Assembly (NCBI GenBank): GCA_003211655.1
Contig: QCSC01000006.1
Location: 1 to 38,222 of the forward strand
DNA length: 38,222 nt
Origin: Prochlorococcus sp. AG-469-F22
Lineage (GTDB): Bacteria; Cyanobacteriota; Cyanobacteriia; PCC-6307; Cyanobiaceae
Direction: 5' to 3'
Both the position numbers and the translations under genes were made by a program. Below are positions 11,118-22,907 of this stretch, piece after piece. The notes below the pieces were generated by a model that ran no database searches, had not been told where the DNA came from, and saw only the letters and a list, made by a program, of their open reading frames with translations. Every line of letters starts with the position of its first letter. The first letter of the stretch is position 1.

Positions 11118-11846
11118 CTAATTGAAAATTTTAGACATAAAAGATGAATTAAATGTTGTAACAGCAATATTTATATATTTATGAGACCACCAGATTATTG
11201 CAATGGCTATTAATATCCCAATTTGTGATAATTTAAAAAATTCCTTTAGTTTAATTTGCTGTCTTCCATCAAATATTGCGACAAATGGGATTATTGAGGT
11301 ACTTTCTTTGTACTTATAAAATTCTTCACCAAATTTAATTTCTAATCTTTTATCACCATGCCATATTGCAAAAAGATGATGCAAAATTAGCCCTATCGAA
11401 GTTATGAATGTAAAAGATGTCCCAATCCATAATGTATGAGCTAAACACCATATAATTTGGCCAAATGCTTGAGGATGTCTTGTTATTCTCATTATTCCAG
11501 TGCCATATATCCTAACTTGAGGTTTTAAAACTGAAGGAATTTCTAATAAATTATATGTTGCAGGATATAAAAATAAGAAACTGATAGCAGTTAAAATCCA
11601 AACCAACAAAAATACATAGTGATTACCCTGAAAATTCCATAATCTAATGCCATCGTATCTATGAGCTAAGAAATAACTAATTAAAATCACTGCAGATGGC
11701 AAACTCAAAGAAACAAAAAGCAATCTCCATAATCTTGCTCCCATAAAAGCCTCTGCTCTACTTCTTAAAGCAGCACCTCCACTATGTATAACAGCAAAAA
11801 TTAATATTAATCCCAAAATCAACAACGAAGTTTTGTGAGTCTCCAT
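11118..11846 (-). CDS. NnrU-family membrane protein, probable 15-cis-zeta-carotene isomerase (Z-ISO)
   Basis: NnrU-like polytopic protein with 'ITRHPQAFGQIIWCLAHTLWIG...GDKRLEIKFGEEFY'; close to pds and crtB. Confidence 0.75.
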   Translation of the reverse strand: METHKTSLLILGLILIFAVIHSGGAALRSRAEAFMGARLWRLLFVSLSLPSAVILISYFLAHRYDGIRLWNFQGNHYVFLLVWILTAISFLFLYPATYNLLEIPSVLKPQVRIYGTGIMRITRHPQAFGQIIWCLAHTLWIGTSFTFITSIGLILHHLFAIWHGDKRLEIKFGEEFYKYKESTSIIPFVAIFDGRQQIKLKEFFKLSQIGILIAIAIIWWSHKYINIAVTTFNSSFMSKIFN

Positions 11847-11930
11847 ATAATTTCAAAATACAAGTTATCCATCATTAACAATAATACCCTTAGGTATTAG
11901 AATTAAAGTTAAATTGTAGGCATAAAAATA

Positions 11931-12884
11931 ATGCCAGAATTACCGTTTACTCTTGACCAATTAAGAATATTAAAAGCTATTGCAGCTCAAGGAAGTTTTA
12001 AAAAGGCTGCTGATTTACTTTATGTGACTCAACCAGCTGTTAGTTTGCAAATTCAAAATTTAGAAAAACAACTTGAAATAACAATTTTTGATAGAGGTGG
12101 TAGAAAAGCACTTTTAACTGAAGGAGGAAAGCTTTTACTTGAATATTGCGAAAGAATACTTAATCAATGTGATGAGGCTTGCAAAGCTATTGAAGACTTA
12201 AATAGTTTAAAAGGCGGAACACTCATAATTGGAGCTAGTCAAACTACCGGTACCTACTTAATGCCAAGAATGATAGGGCTTTTTCGTCAAAAATATCCTG
12301 ATGTATCTGTCCAACTACAAGTTCACAGTACTAGAAGAACAGGTTGGAGCGTTGCAAATGGTCAAATTGATTTAGCAATAATTGGAGGTCAATTACCAAG
12401 CGATCTAGAAAACTTGTTACAAGTAATTCCATATGCAACTGATGAATTAGCTCTTGTATTACCACCAAAACACCCACTTGCAAACAAGAAAGAACTGATG
12501 AAAGAAGATTTATACAAACTAAATTTCGTCACATTAGATTCTCAATCAACAACCAGAAAAGTTGTTGATAAACTTTTAAAGGATTCTGGTCTTGATATTC
12601 AAAGATTAAAAATAGAAATGGAGTTAAATTCTCTTGAAGCAATTAAAAATGCCGTTCAATCTGGTCTTGGTGTTTCTTTTTTACCTGTTGTTTCTATTGA
12701 GAGAGAATTAGCAGGTGGGTCAATTCACAAACCCCATCTAGCTGATTTAGAGGTAAAAAGGGAGTTGAAATTAATTACAAATCCATCAAGATACACATCT
12801 AGAGCATCAGAAGTTTTTAAAAAATATATATTACCTCAATTTGCAAGCTCTGAAAGCCCATTAAGGCAAGTTAACTCAATCTAA
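11931..12884 (+). CDS. rbcR: LysR-family regulator, RbcR-like
   Basis: LysR HTH '[55 protein letters not shown]'. Confidence 0.88.
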   Translation: MPELPFTLDQLRILKAIAAQGSFKKAADLLYVTQPAVSLQIQNLEKQLEITIFDRGGRKALLTEGGKLLLEYCERILNQCDEACKAIEDLNSLKGGTLIIGASQTTGTYLMPRMIGLFRQKYPDVSVQLQVHSTRRTGWSVANGQIDLAIIGGQLPSDLENLLQVIPYATDELALVLPPKHPLANKKELMKEDLYKLNFVTLDSQSTTRKVVDKLLKDSGLDIQRLKIEMELNSLEAIKNAVQSGLGVSFLPVVSIERELAGGSIHKPHLADLEVKRELKLITNPSRYTSRASEVFKKYILPQFASSESPLRQVNSI

Positions 12885-13498
12885 AATTGAATAGCTTCCT
12901 TATTGATTCCCACCCCTCCATCTTCAGCTTGTCCATCTCCTTTGATAATGAATTTGTTCTCATTTACATCAGTCTGATAAACACACTTAACAATAGGCTT
13001 ATCTCTTATTGAACCTATGTAAGCAAAAGTATTCATTCTTTGCTTACATTCTCTAACATCCTCATTACTTATAGCTCCTTGTTTTTGTAACACTGTCCAA
13101 TTTTCCCTTCGAATAACGCAGCCAGGTTGCAGTGCCGGTTGTGTTACGAAACTAGTTGAAGGATTAAGTGTTGTATACATTTCTACATCAATCACAAAAG
13201 CACTTGCTCCCCATTGCCTACAAAATTCAGGGTCTGGAACGGCCATATCTAATTGCTGTTGACTAGCTATATTACCTTGCCCTCCATCTGTTGTACTGGT
13301 AATGGCGCTCCCTATACCTACCCCTAGTATCAAAACGCCAGCAAGTACAGCAATCGTTCCGGTGCTGAAATTATTTTTTTGTTCAGAGTTAGAAGGTGAT
13401 ATTCGTCTATTACGCTGTGTATAGTTATCGCGATCCCTTGAGGAGTATGAATTTTTGCCAGGGTCTCTTCTTGGACCTCTATTAGAATACTTATTCAC
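12881..13498 (-). CDS. conserved cyanobacterial membrane-anchored protein (DUF3172-like)
   Basis: Arg/Ser/Asn-rich N-terminus, one TM segment, conserved soluble region; next to ndhM. Confidence 0.7.
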   Translation of the reverse strand: MNKYSNRGPRRDPGKNSYSSRDRDNYTQRNRRISPSNSEQKNNFSTGTIAVLAGVLILGVGIGSAITSTTDGGQGNIASQQQLDMAVPDPEFCRQWGASAFVIDVEMYTTLNPSTSFVTQPALQPGCVIRRENWTVLQKQGAISNEDVRECKQRMNTFAYIGSIRDKPIVKCVYQTDVNENKFIIKGDGQAEDGGVGINKEAIQF

Positions 13499-13842
13499 AG
13501 TACTTCTTTAGTCTTAGGTAAACCCATTGAATAATTCATGACTCTACATTCAGGGTTATAGCTTAGTAATCCATTTTGAAGCAAATATTTGATTAAACCT
13601 TCAACTTCTGATCCTATTTTACGAAGTTCATAGTCATCTAAACTTTTTCCGGCTCTTTCTTGAACAAGTTCAGTAAATTTTTGATTTACTTTTTTTAAGG
13701 AGTCTTCATTCCAAATGAATTCATTATCAGGATCTAAGTCGAGAGTTAATTTATTAGGATGGAATACTAAATCGCTATTAACCACATCAGCAGTAAAAAT
13801 TCTTACATGCCTAGTGGTTGACTTTAAAAGCATTTTTTCCAT
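13495..13842 (-). CDS. ndhM: NAD(P)H-quinone oxidoreductase subunit M
   Basis: '[39 protein letters not shown]' NdhM-like. Confidence 0.88.
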   Translation of the reverse strand: MEKMLLKSTTRHVRIFTADVVNSDLVFHPNKLTLDLDPDNEFIWNEDSLKKVNQKFTELVQERAGKSLDDYELRKIGSEVEGLIKYLLQNGLLSYNPECRVMNYSMGLPKTKEVL

Positions 13843-13890
13843 AATTCTAAAAAATAATCAACAAAAAAAACATTTATGTCTTAACTTTAG

Positions 13891-15354
<1,464 letters not shown>

Positions 15355-15375
15355 ACCTCAAGAATAAAACCTTTT

Positions 15376-16284
15376 TTGAAAAATTCATTATCCCAACTTA
15401 ACAAAGCATATGAAATATGCCAAAAAGAAACTCAAAAATGGGCTAAAACTTTTTATTTAGGAACACTTTTATTACCGTACGAAAAAAGAAAAGCGATTTG
15501 GGCTATTTACGTTTGGTGCAGGAGAACTGATGAAATAATGGATAGCATTGAAGCTTCAACCAAGACAACTGAGGAACTTTCCGATAATCTAAATGAATGG
15601 GAAGAAAACACAAAAAATGTTTTTAAAGGCAAAATACAAACAGACTTAGATGCTGTTCTTTTCGATACAATAGAAAATTTTCCACAGAATATAGAACCAT
15701 ATTTAGATATGATTGATGGGCAGAGAATGGATCTTGAAAAATTTAGATACAAAAGTTTTTCTGAATTACAGCTTTACTGTTATCGCGTTGCAGGGACAGT
15801 GGGATTAATGACTCAGAATGTAATGGGCATAGATAGTGCTTATACATCAGCCCCATGGAGCAACATACCTGACTCCTCAGAAGCAGCGATAGCTCTAGGA
15901 ATAGCAAATCAACTTACTAACATTTTAAGAGATGTTGGAGAAGATAGACAAAGAGGTAGAATTTATCTACCCCAAGATGACATGAATAAATTTAATTATT
16001 CTGAAGAAGAGTTATTAAAAGGAGTAATAAATAATCAGTGGAAGATGCTTATGAATTATCAATTAATAAGAGCTCGGGATTGGTTCAAAAAATCTGAAGA
16101 TGGTATTAAGTGGTTATCTGCAGATGCAAGATGGCCTGTCTGGACATCTTTACGCCTTTATAGAGGAATATTGGATTCTATTGAAAGATTAGATTATGAT
16201 GTGTTTAATAATAGAGCTTTTGTAAAGAATTCAGTAAAAGCGTTTGAAATACCAATATCCTATTTAATCTCAAGGATTAAATAG
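15376..16284 (+). CDS. crtB: phytoene synthase
   Basis: Squalene/phytoene synthase motifs 'YVWCRRTDEIMD', 'ANQLTNILRDVGEDRQRGRIYLPQDD'. Confidence 0.95.
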   Translation: MKNSLSQLNKAYEICQKETQKWAKTFYLGTLLLPYEKRKAIWAIYVWCRRTDEIMDSIEASTKTTEELSDNLNEWEENTKNVFKGKIQTDLDAVLFDTIENFPQNIEPYLDMIDGQRMDLEKFRYKSFSELQLYCYRVAGTVGLMTQNVMGIDSAYTSAPWSNIPDSSEAAIALGIANQLTNILRDVGEDRQRGRIYLPQDDMNKFNYSEEELLKGVINNQWKMLMNYQLIRARDWFKKSEDGIKWLSADARWPVWTSLRLYRGILDSIERLDYDVFNNRAFVKNSVKAFEIPISYLISRIK

Positions 16285-16704
16285 CTAAGCAGGGGCTTTC
16301 TGATTAGCCAACAAATCTTTTAATTTTGAAAGTTCGCCAGCCCATCTTGGATCTGGGGCTTCAAGATTAGGTGCATCACTATGAACAATCTTCTTGAAAT
16401 CTTTCCTCTTTTTATTTTTATTAGAGCCTAAACTATTTCTCTTGTGTGAGGAAGAATCTTTCTTTTCTGAAAGTTCAACTCTCAATTTTGAGCCATTAAA
16501 TTCATAACCATTAAGCTTTTCGATTATTAAATTTGCATTTTGTTCATTATTTGTTGTAGCAAACCCAAATCCTCTACACTCTTTTGTTTCTTTATCTAAA
16601 ACAGCTTTAAATCTAATAGAATCCGATAATGATTTCAAAAAACTATCAAATTCTTGTGGATTAAATACTTGTGGTAAATTGCCAATGTAAATACGAATGC
16701 TCAT
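16285..16704 (-). CDS. RRM-type RNA-binding protein
   Basis: RNP2 'IYIGNLP' and RNP1-like 'CRGFGFATT'; basic C-terminal tail. Confidence 0.9.
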   Translation of the reverse strand: MSIRIYIGNLPQVFNPQEFDSFLKSLSDSIRFKAVLDKETKECRGFGFATTNNEQNANLIIEKLNGYEFNGSKLRVELSEKKDSSSHKRNSLGSNKNKKRKDFKKIVHSDAPNLEAPDPRWAGELSKLKDLLANQKAPA

Positions 16705-16762
16705 AAATTTTTAAAAAATAATTTGAAGTCTGAACTTTAAACAAAAACTAAGCTATGTGTAT

Positions 16763-18010
16763 TTAATCACATTTTGGCGCATTTTGTTGAATCCATTGCT
16801 TTCCTTTATATATAGCTTCATCAAAATTATTCAATCTATTATATGCAAGCTCCATAGAAAGATAATTAATGACCTTACCTAAAATAGGTCCATCTTGGAT
16901 TTTTAAATATTTTTTTAAAACGTCCCCTTTTATTAAATTCGAGGGATGAAATAATTTATCATCTTTATCTCGCCATCTAGCTAGCCAATTTATATAATAT
17001 GATTCTGGCAAAAAAAGAATAAAAGATGGAAGAATAGTTTCTAATTCTTGATGTAAATCAAATCTTTCTTTCTCATTAAATTCATAAATAGTTTGCATCT
17101 TCAAAAAGAAATTCCATTTTCTTAACAGCCTAATTTTTGAAATTTCAGATTTGCTAAATTTTAAATTTTTCAAAGAAAATTCGTCTAAAATTTGAACAAG
17201 ATAGAATAAGGGTAAAAAATTTTTCTTTTCAAATTTATTTAATTCTTCAAAATTAATTTTTTCTAAATCAAGAAATATCAAATTTTTTTCTGACTGTATA
17301 TAATCGAAAATTTTAAATTTATTTATTAATATTATCGCCTGAGATGCTTTTTCCCCTCTTATTATTCGCTGTATTTCATAATTAATTCTTTCATTAGCAA
17401 CAAGTCTTAATTGCTTTTTATAAGTTTTAATAAAATCTATTAAATTTATATCAACATTAAAATCTAACTCAGAAATAAAACGAAAGCATCTTAAAATTCT
17501 TATTGGATCATCCAATAAGTTCTGCTTTGAATTAGTTCTCAAACAAGCAAGCTGTAGATCATTAATTCCATTTGATGGATCAATGAGCATTTTTTCTTCA
17601 AAAGAAAAAGCAATAGCATTAATAGAAAAATCTCGACTTAATAAATCAATATTAATAGAAGGAGAAATTTGAGAAGCGATATCAATTGAGATATGTTTAA
17701 AAATAATTCTTACTACATCTCTTGCATCGTCAAGAATAATAAATTTACCTTCAAATTTATCTGCAATTTTTTTACCAACATTAATTGCATTTTTTGGAAC
17801 TAAAATATCAACATCAATTACTGAATTTAATCTTCCTAAAATTAAATCTCTTATATATCCACCTACTAAAAAAGATCCAGAAGGTAAAGAAGATAAAATA
17901 AAATCCCAATTATAAGTTTTTATACTTCTTTCTATTTCATTAATTATTAGTGTATGATCAATGAAAATATGATTTTTAAGATCTTCTTTCTTGACTATGT
18001 GCATTTGCAT
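16763..18010 (-). CDS. cca: CCA tRNA nucleotidyltransferase / poly(A) polymerase family
   Basis: 'SFLVGGYIRDLILGRLNSVIDVDILV' and 'DLLSRDFSINAIAF...DPSNGINDL' class II nucleotidyltransferase motifs. Confidence 0.9.
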   Translation of the reverse strand: MQMHIVKKEDLKNHIFIDHTLIINEIERSIKTYNWDFILSSLPSGSFLVGGYIRDLILGRLNSVIDVDILVPKNAINVGKKIADKFEGKFIILDDARDVVRIIFKHISIDIASQISPSINIDLLSRDFSINAIAFSFEEKMLIDPSNGINDLQLACLRTNSKQNLLDDPIRILRCFRFISELDFNVDINLIDFIKTYKKQLRLVANERINYEIQRIIRGEKASQAIILINKFKIFDYIQSEKNLIFLDLEKINFEELNKFEKKNFLPLFYLVQILDEFSLKNLKFSKSEISKIRLLRKWNFFLKMQTIYEFNEKERFDLHQELETILPSFILFLPESYYINWLARWRDKDDKLFHPSNLIKGDVLKKYLKIQDGPILGKVINYLSMELAYNRLNNFDEAIYKGKQWIQQNAPKCD

Positions 18011-18248
18011 TAACTGTAAATTAGTTGATAGATGTAAGACCTATCATGAGGTTGAAAAGAATCATGGTGTTGAGCACATTTGTGATATTCCTAATTTTAA
18101 ACCAAAAAAACCCTACATTCACGTAAGTATAATCAAAGATTTAAATGGCGATTTTAAAATTGACTGGGATGTACAGTCTTGTTCAAGTTTTTCAGAAGAA
18201 TCTGGTAAGTGGTCTAAATGTAGGCCAGGCTTAGAGTTACCTATTTAA
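17997..18248 (+). CDS. ycf34: Ycf34-like Fe-S protein
   Basis: 'MCICINCKLVDRCKTYHEVEKNHGVEHIC' Cys pattern typical of Ycf34; start set at the second Met. Confidence 0.85.
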   Translation: MCICINCKLVDRCKTYHEVEKNHGVEHICDIPNFKPKKPYIHVSIIKDLNGDFKIDWDVQSCSSFSEESGKWSKCRPGLELPI

Positions 18249-18254
18249 AGGTAA

Positions 18255-18905
18255 ATGACTCACGAATTAACAAACCATAATAAATTAACCTTAGCAATTC
18301 ATAGTACTGATGATTCTTTTGGCTTCGCTTACAGAGAAAATAAAAACTCTTTATCTGAAAACTTTTTTACAAAAAAATTTGAGAAAGATTTATGCAATAA
18401 TTTAATAGTTGATTTTTCAAATTTTATTACAAAAGAAAATTTAAAAAGAATTAATAAAATATCTGTCAGTATAGGGCCATCAAACTTTAACGCATCCAGA
18501 CAAATAATAGTATTAGCGAGAACTCTAGCTCAGCAAATAAATTGCTCATTAGATAGTTTTAGTTCTTTTGAATTGATGGCAAAAAGAATTGCTACGAAAA
18601 ATAATATCTATTACGATAAAAATTCATTTTGGATTTTCAAAAAATTAAAAAGAAGAGGATATATTGCAGGAAAATATGAAATATGCATTTCTGAAAAACC
18701 AAATAAAAAAATCACTATCAAAGAAACAATTATTCCAAAAATTTTTGAAGAATTAACGGACACAGAGTATTCTTATCAAGCTGAATATTCTGACATAGAA
18801 GATTTAAAAGAACTATTGAATTTATCTAATAAAAATTCACAACATTCAAGTTCTAATACTTGGGAAAAAGTTTTGCCATTATATCCAATATCCCCAATTA
18901 ACTGA
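18255..18905 (+). CDS. tsaB: TsaB-like tRNA threonylcarbamoyladenosine biosynthesis protein
   Basis: 'LTLAIHSTDDSFGFAYREN...ISVSIGPSNFNASRQIIVLARTLAQQI' TsaB/YeaZ-like. Confidence 0.75.
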   Translation: MTHELTNHNKLTLAIHSTDDSFGFAYRENKNSLSENFFTKKFEKDLCNNLIVDFSNFITKENLKRINKISVSIGPSNFNASRQIIVLARTLAQQINCSLDSFSSFELMAKRIATKNNIYYDKNSFWIFKKLKRRGYIAGKYEICISEKPNKKITIKETIIPKIFEELTDTEYSYQAEYSDIEDLKELLNLSNKNSQHSSSNTWEKVLPLYPISPIN

Positions 18906-18909
18906 TCAT

Positions 18910-19530
18910 TCATTCAAGCAAATTATTTATGGACTCCTGCAAATGATATGTTACTTTACCTAACTCATCTTTTGATGAGCCTTTAGGGGGGTTAATCGGT
19001 TTCCCAACTTTAATAACTATTTTTGTGAAAAATGGAATAAAAAACTTTAATCTAACTAATCTATTTGAATTAATAATTGCAACTGGTAATAACATTTTTT
19101 GATTTCTAAAAGATAAAAGAGCTGCTCCTTGTTTTGGCTTATTTACACGACCATCTTTTTGTCGAGTACCATCAATAAATATACCAATACTATGATTATT
19201 TAATAATTTTTCACATGCAGTTTTAATAGTCGTTTTATCTACTATGCCTCTCTTTACAGGATAAGCTCCACATGATTTTATTATAAACCCAAGTAAGGGA
19301 ATTCTAAAAAGTTCTGACTTAGCCATAAAAGATATATTCCGACCAATAGCATGACCCAGTAAAGGAGGATCAAGTAGGGAACCGTGATTAGATACCATTA
19401 TGAAAGCACCTTTCTGAGGAATGTTTTCTCTCCCAATTAACTTGCCTCGAAGTATCAATTTATAAATCGGTAAAATAATTATTTGACTTACCAATTTATA
19501 AATTAATTTTTGATAAAAATAACTTTTCAT
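18910..19530 (-). CDS. plsC: 1-acyl-sn-glycerol-3-phosphate acyltransferase
   Basis: NHGSLLDPP (HX4D-like) and 'IFIDGTRQKDG' acyltransferase motifs. Confidence 0.9.
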   Translation of the reverse strand: MKSYFYQKLIYKLVSQIIILPIYKLILRGKLIGRENIPQKGAFIMVSNHGSLLDPPLLGHAIGRNISFMAKSELFRIPLLGFIIKSCGAYPVKRGIVDKTTIKTACEKLLNNHSIGIFIDGTRQKDGRVNKPKQGAALLSFRNQKMLLPVAIINSNRLVRLKFFIPFFTKIVIKVGKPINPPKGSSKDELGKVTYHLQESINNLLE

Positions 19531-19534
19531 TAAA

Positions 19535-20431
19535 TCAATATTTAATTTGATCTGCAGAAGATACTTGAGAAATTTTTACATCCTTTAAATGCCTTTTACC
19601 CAGACCAGTAAGGACATTAGATGGGCCAATTTCCACCATTTGAAGAATACTATTTGCTTTCATTAAATCCATAGTTTGACGCCATCTAACACCATTACAC
19701 ATTTGATTTTTGAACCTAACCTTAAGCTCATTTGGATCATTACATAGTGATGGATGAGAATTACTTATAACGGGCATAGAAGGCTGATTAAATTCTAGAG
19801 TATCTACATATTTTGAAAATTGAAATGATGATTCTTTCATAAATGGTGAATGAAAAGCACCGGAAACATTTAATTTAAGAAATCTTTTTGCCTTAATTCG
19901 TTTTGAAATATTATCCAAAGCTTTTTCGCTTCCTGATAGAACAACTTGAGAAGAGCTATTGTCGTTCGCTATTACAAGATCGTCAATCTCTTCTACCAGT
20001 AAATCTAATTGATCTCTATCAAAACTTATTAATGCTGCCATAGATCCCTTTGCGGCATCTGCCATTAATCCAGATCTAACTTTTATTAGTTGTACACAAT
20101 CTTCAAAAGACAAAACATCAGCACAATATAAAGCCGTAATTTCTCCTAAACTATGTCCAGCAATATAGGTTGGTTTATAACCATTTTCTTTTAAAGAATC
20201 TAATAATACTGATTCCACTAGAAAAAGACAAATTTGAGTGTTCTTTGTATTATTTAAATCATCGGAAAGATTTTTCTTATCAGAATTTAGTTCACAAATT
20301 TCAAATAAATTTCTCTCGAATACTTCAGAGGCATAATTAAACCTATATTTTGCATTTGGCAAATCTATGATTTTATTTGCCATACCAATTTTTTGTGAAC
20401 CCTGACCAGGGAATACCCATGCGACTGTCAT
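19535..20431 (-). CDS. fabD: malonyl-CoA:ACP transacylase
   Basis: VFPGQGSQKIGM, 'IAGHSLGEITAL' GHSxG; start reassigned to internal Met (MTVAWVFPGQGSQ). Confidence 0.94.
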   Translation of the reverse strand: MTVAWVFPGQGSQKIGMANKIIDLPNAKYRFNYASEVFERNLFEICELNSDKKNLSDDLNNTKNTQICLFLVESVLLDSLKENGYKPTYIAGHSLGEITALYCADVLSFEDCVQLIKVRSGLMADAAKGSMAALISFDRDQLDLLVEEIDDLVIANDNSSSQVVLSGSEKALDNISKRIKAKRFLKLNVSGAFHSPFMKESSFQFSKYVDTLEFNQPSMPVISNSHPSLCNDPNELKVRFKNQMCNGVRWRQTMDLMKANSILQMVEIGPSNVLTGLGKRHLKDVKISQVSSADQIKY

Positions 20432-20445
20432 AATAAAACTTTTAT

Positions 20446-21453
20446 TTAACCCCATCGAATAAGGGCTGCACCCCAACTTAACCCAGCACCAAAACCACTT
20501 GTGGCAATAATATCATTTTCTTTAATTTTCTTATTTCTTATAGCCTCATCTAGCATTAAAGGAATTGTTGCCGCTGAAGTATTTCCATAGTTACTTAAAT
20601 TACTGAGAATCTTTTCTGATGAAACATTTAGCCTGTCTCCAACAGAATCTAATATTCTTTGATTTGCTTGATGTAATAAAAGCCAATTAATGTTCTCAGA
20701 ATTGAAATTTGTTTTTTTAAATAAATTTTCAATAATTAATGGTACCTCTCTAACTGCAAATTTATATACTTCTTGTCCATTCATCTTAATTGAGGAAAAC
20801 CCCCCACTTGAAAAATTAATATCATCAATAATTAGATCTTGATTATTTTGAGATGGAAGATTTAAGAAAGAACCTCTTTGACCATCAGTCCTCATACTAA
20901 AGCCAATTAAATTATCTAATTCATTTGTTACTTCGATTGCTATTGCACCCGCTCCATCTCCGAATAAGATACAACTTCTTCTATCATTCCAATCTATATA
21001 ACTTGAAAGTTGATCTGAGCCTATTACTACAGCTCTTTTATAACTACCTGCTTTTAAAAATTGAGTAGCTGTTATTGTAGCAAATAAGAAACCACTGCAA
21101 GCAGCTGTCAAATCAAAAGCAACAGCATTAATTGCGCCTAGTTTTGACTGAATTTCAGGAGCAGAACCAAATAGATCATTTGGAGTTGATGTAGCTAATA
21201 TTATTAGATCAATTGTTTCAATATCCCATCTAGCCATCTCAATTGCTCCCAATGCCGCCTTGTAACCCATTTCGCTGACATTTTCTGATAATCCAGAAAT
21301 TCTTCTCTGAGAAATACCTGTTCTAGATTTTATCCATTCATCACTAGTCTCTACCTTCTTACTAATTTCCTGATTCGTCAGGATTTGATTTGGTACATAA
21401 CTTCCACTTCCTTTAAATGAGACTCCAATTTGATTTAAATTTATTCCTTCCAA
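20446..21453 (-). CDS. fabH: beta-ketoacyl-ACP synthase III
   Basis: 'DLTAACSGFLFA' active-site Cys, 'LLLHQANQRILD', 'NYGNTSAATIP'. Confidence 0.95.
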   Translation of the reverse strand: MEGINLNQIGVSFKGSGSYVPNQILTNQEISKKVETSDEWIKSRTGISQRRISGLSENVSEMGYKAALGAIEMARWDIETIDLIILATSTPNDLFGSAPEIQSKLGAINAVAFDLTAACSGFLFATITATQFLKAGSYKRAVVIGSDQLSSYIDWNDRRSCILFGDGAGAIAIEVTNELDNLIGFSMRTDGQRGSFLNLPSQNNQDLIIDDINFSSGGFSSIKMNGQEVYKFAVREVPLIIENLFKKTNFNSENINWLLLHQANQRILDSVGDRLNVSSEKILSNLSNYGNTSAATIPLMLDEAIRNKKIKENDIIATSGFGAGLSWGAALIRWG

Positions 21454-21506
21454 AAGAGTTATCTAATTACTTATATAAGTCAAACATAAATCTGACAAAA
21501 TATGTT

Positions 21507-22907
21507 TTAAGAATTTAAAACTTGAAGCTTTTGAAGTTGATTTAAATTTTCCATAACATTATGATTTACAGCAGAATGAGCCAAACGCAGAGCACTTACT
21601 ACTGATAAAGACTTACTACTACCATGGCCAATTACACAAATACCATTTACCCCAAGCAATAATGCTCCTCCATGTTCAGCATGATCTAACCTTTTCTTAA
21701 TTCTTAGTAAATTACTTTTTAAAAATGCAGAACCAACCTTCCCCCTTCTTCCTCTAGGCAGTTCGGATCTTAAAATATCTAATAGAACCCCGCCAACCGA
21801 CTCAAGAAATTTAAGTAATATATTTCCTGTAAAACCATCGCAAACGACCACATCAAAATCACCAGATAAAACATCTCTTCCTTCACAATTACCCCCAAAA
21901 TTAAAACTTTTCTCATTGGATAGTAATTCAAATGTTTTTATAGATAAATCATTCCCTTTACATTCTTCTTCGCCAATATTTAATAAGCCAATTCGTGGTT
22001 TTTCTATTTGTAAAACATCTTTGGCATAAACATCACCAAGAAGTGCAAATTGATGAAGATAAGAGGGCTTACAATCAGTATTTGCTCCGACATCAAGAAC
22101 TAGTACAGGTCGAGTTTGATCTCTAGTTGGGAATAACGCTCCTATTGCAGGGCGTTCGATTCCTTTCAATCTCCCTATCCTAAATATTGCAGAGGCCATA
22201 AGAGCTCCTGAGTTACCTGCCGAATAAACAGCTTTTGCCTTATTAGTTTTAACCAAATCCATAGCAACATTTATACTCGCATCTTTTCTTTTTCTTACTG
22301 CTGTTGCTTCTTCATTCATCCCTATAGGATCTCCACTATCTATTAATTCAAGACGATTATTATCAATTTCTTTTTTTAACAAATCTATTAGACCAACTCT
22401 CTCTGCTTCATATCTAACTTTTTCAATTTTGCCTACAAACTTTATATTTATAGGAAATCTACTGATAGCATCGAGACAGCCTTCCAAAATGGGCACAGGT
22501 GCATAATCTCCCCCCATACCATCAACTGCGATCCAAATCCTCTCAGAATTTGGTACCTCTTCTTTACTTATCAAATTATCACTATTTTGTAACCTTTTTA
22601 AAGGGTCAAAAACTAATGGCTGCAATGTATTTTTTGCAATTGAACTAGCACTTGAAACTACATTACTAGCAGTGTTAACAACTGATTCAGCACTAGAGAC
22701 TACATTACCTGCTACATTACCCGCAACATTACTTGCAGTACTTACAACAGACCCAGCACCAGAAACCACGTTACCCGCAACATTACTTGCAGTTACAGCA
22801 GAATTAGCCGCAGTATCAACTATTGAAGTCACAGCAGAATTTCTTTTATACCAAATAACTAATCTTCTTATAGCTCTAGACTTTTTAATAGAAGAATCTT
22901 TTTCCAT
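21507..22907 (-). CDS. plsX: phosphate acyltransferase PlsX with long N-terminal Ala/Val/Ser/Asn repeat extension
   Basis: PlsX core from 'RIWIAVDGMGGDYAPVPILEG'; preceded by a long extension with repeated TASNVAGNVVS-like units. Confidence 0.93.
   Translation of the reverse strand: MEKDSSIKKSRAIRRLVIWYKRNSAVTSIVDTAANSAVTASNVAGNVVSGAGSVVSTASNVAGNVAGNVVSSAESVVNTASNVVSSASSIAKNTLQPLVFDPLKRLQNSDNLISKEEVPNSERIWIAVDGMGGDYAPVPILEGCLDAISRFPINIKFVGKIEKVRYEAERVGLIDLLKKEIDNNRLELIDSGDPIGMNEEATAVRKRKDASINVAMDLVKTNKAKAVYSAGNSGALMASAIFRIGRLKGIERPAIGALFPTRDQTRPVLVLDVGANTDCKPSYLHQFALLGDVYAKDVLQIEKPRIGLLNIGEEECKGNDLSIKTFELLSNEKSFNFGGNCEGRDVLSGDFDVVVCDGFTGNILLKFLESVGGVLLDILRSELPRGRRGKVGSAFLKSNLLRIKKRLDHAEHGGALLLGVNGICVIGHGSSKSLSVVSALRLAHSAVNHNVMENLNQLQKLQVLNS
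22717..22793. repeat. 23-nt exact direct repeat inside plsX 5' coding region
   Basis: ttacccgcaacattacttgcagt at 22717-22739 and 22771-22793 (54 nt = 18 codons apart). Confidence 0.9.
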
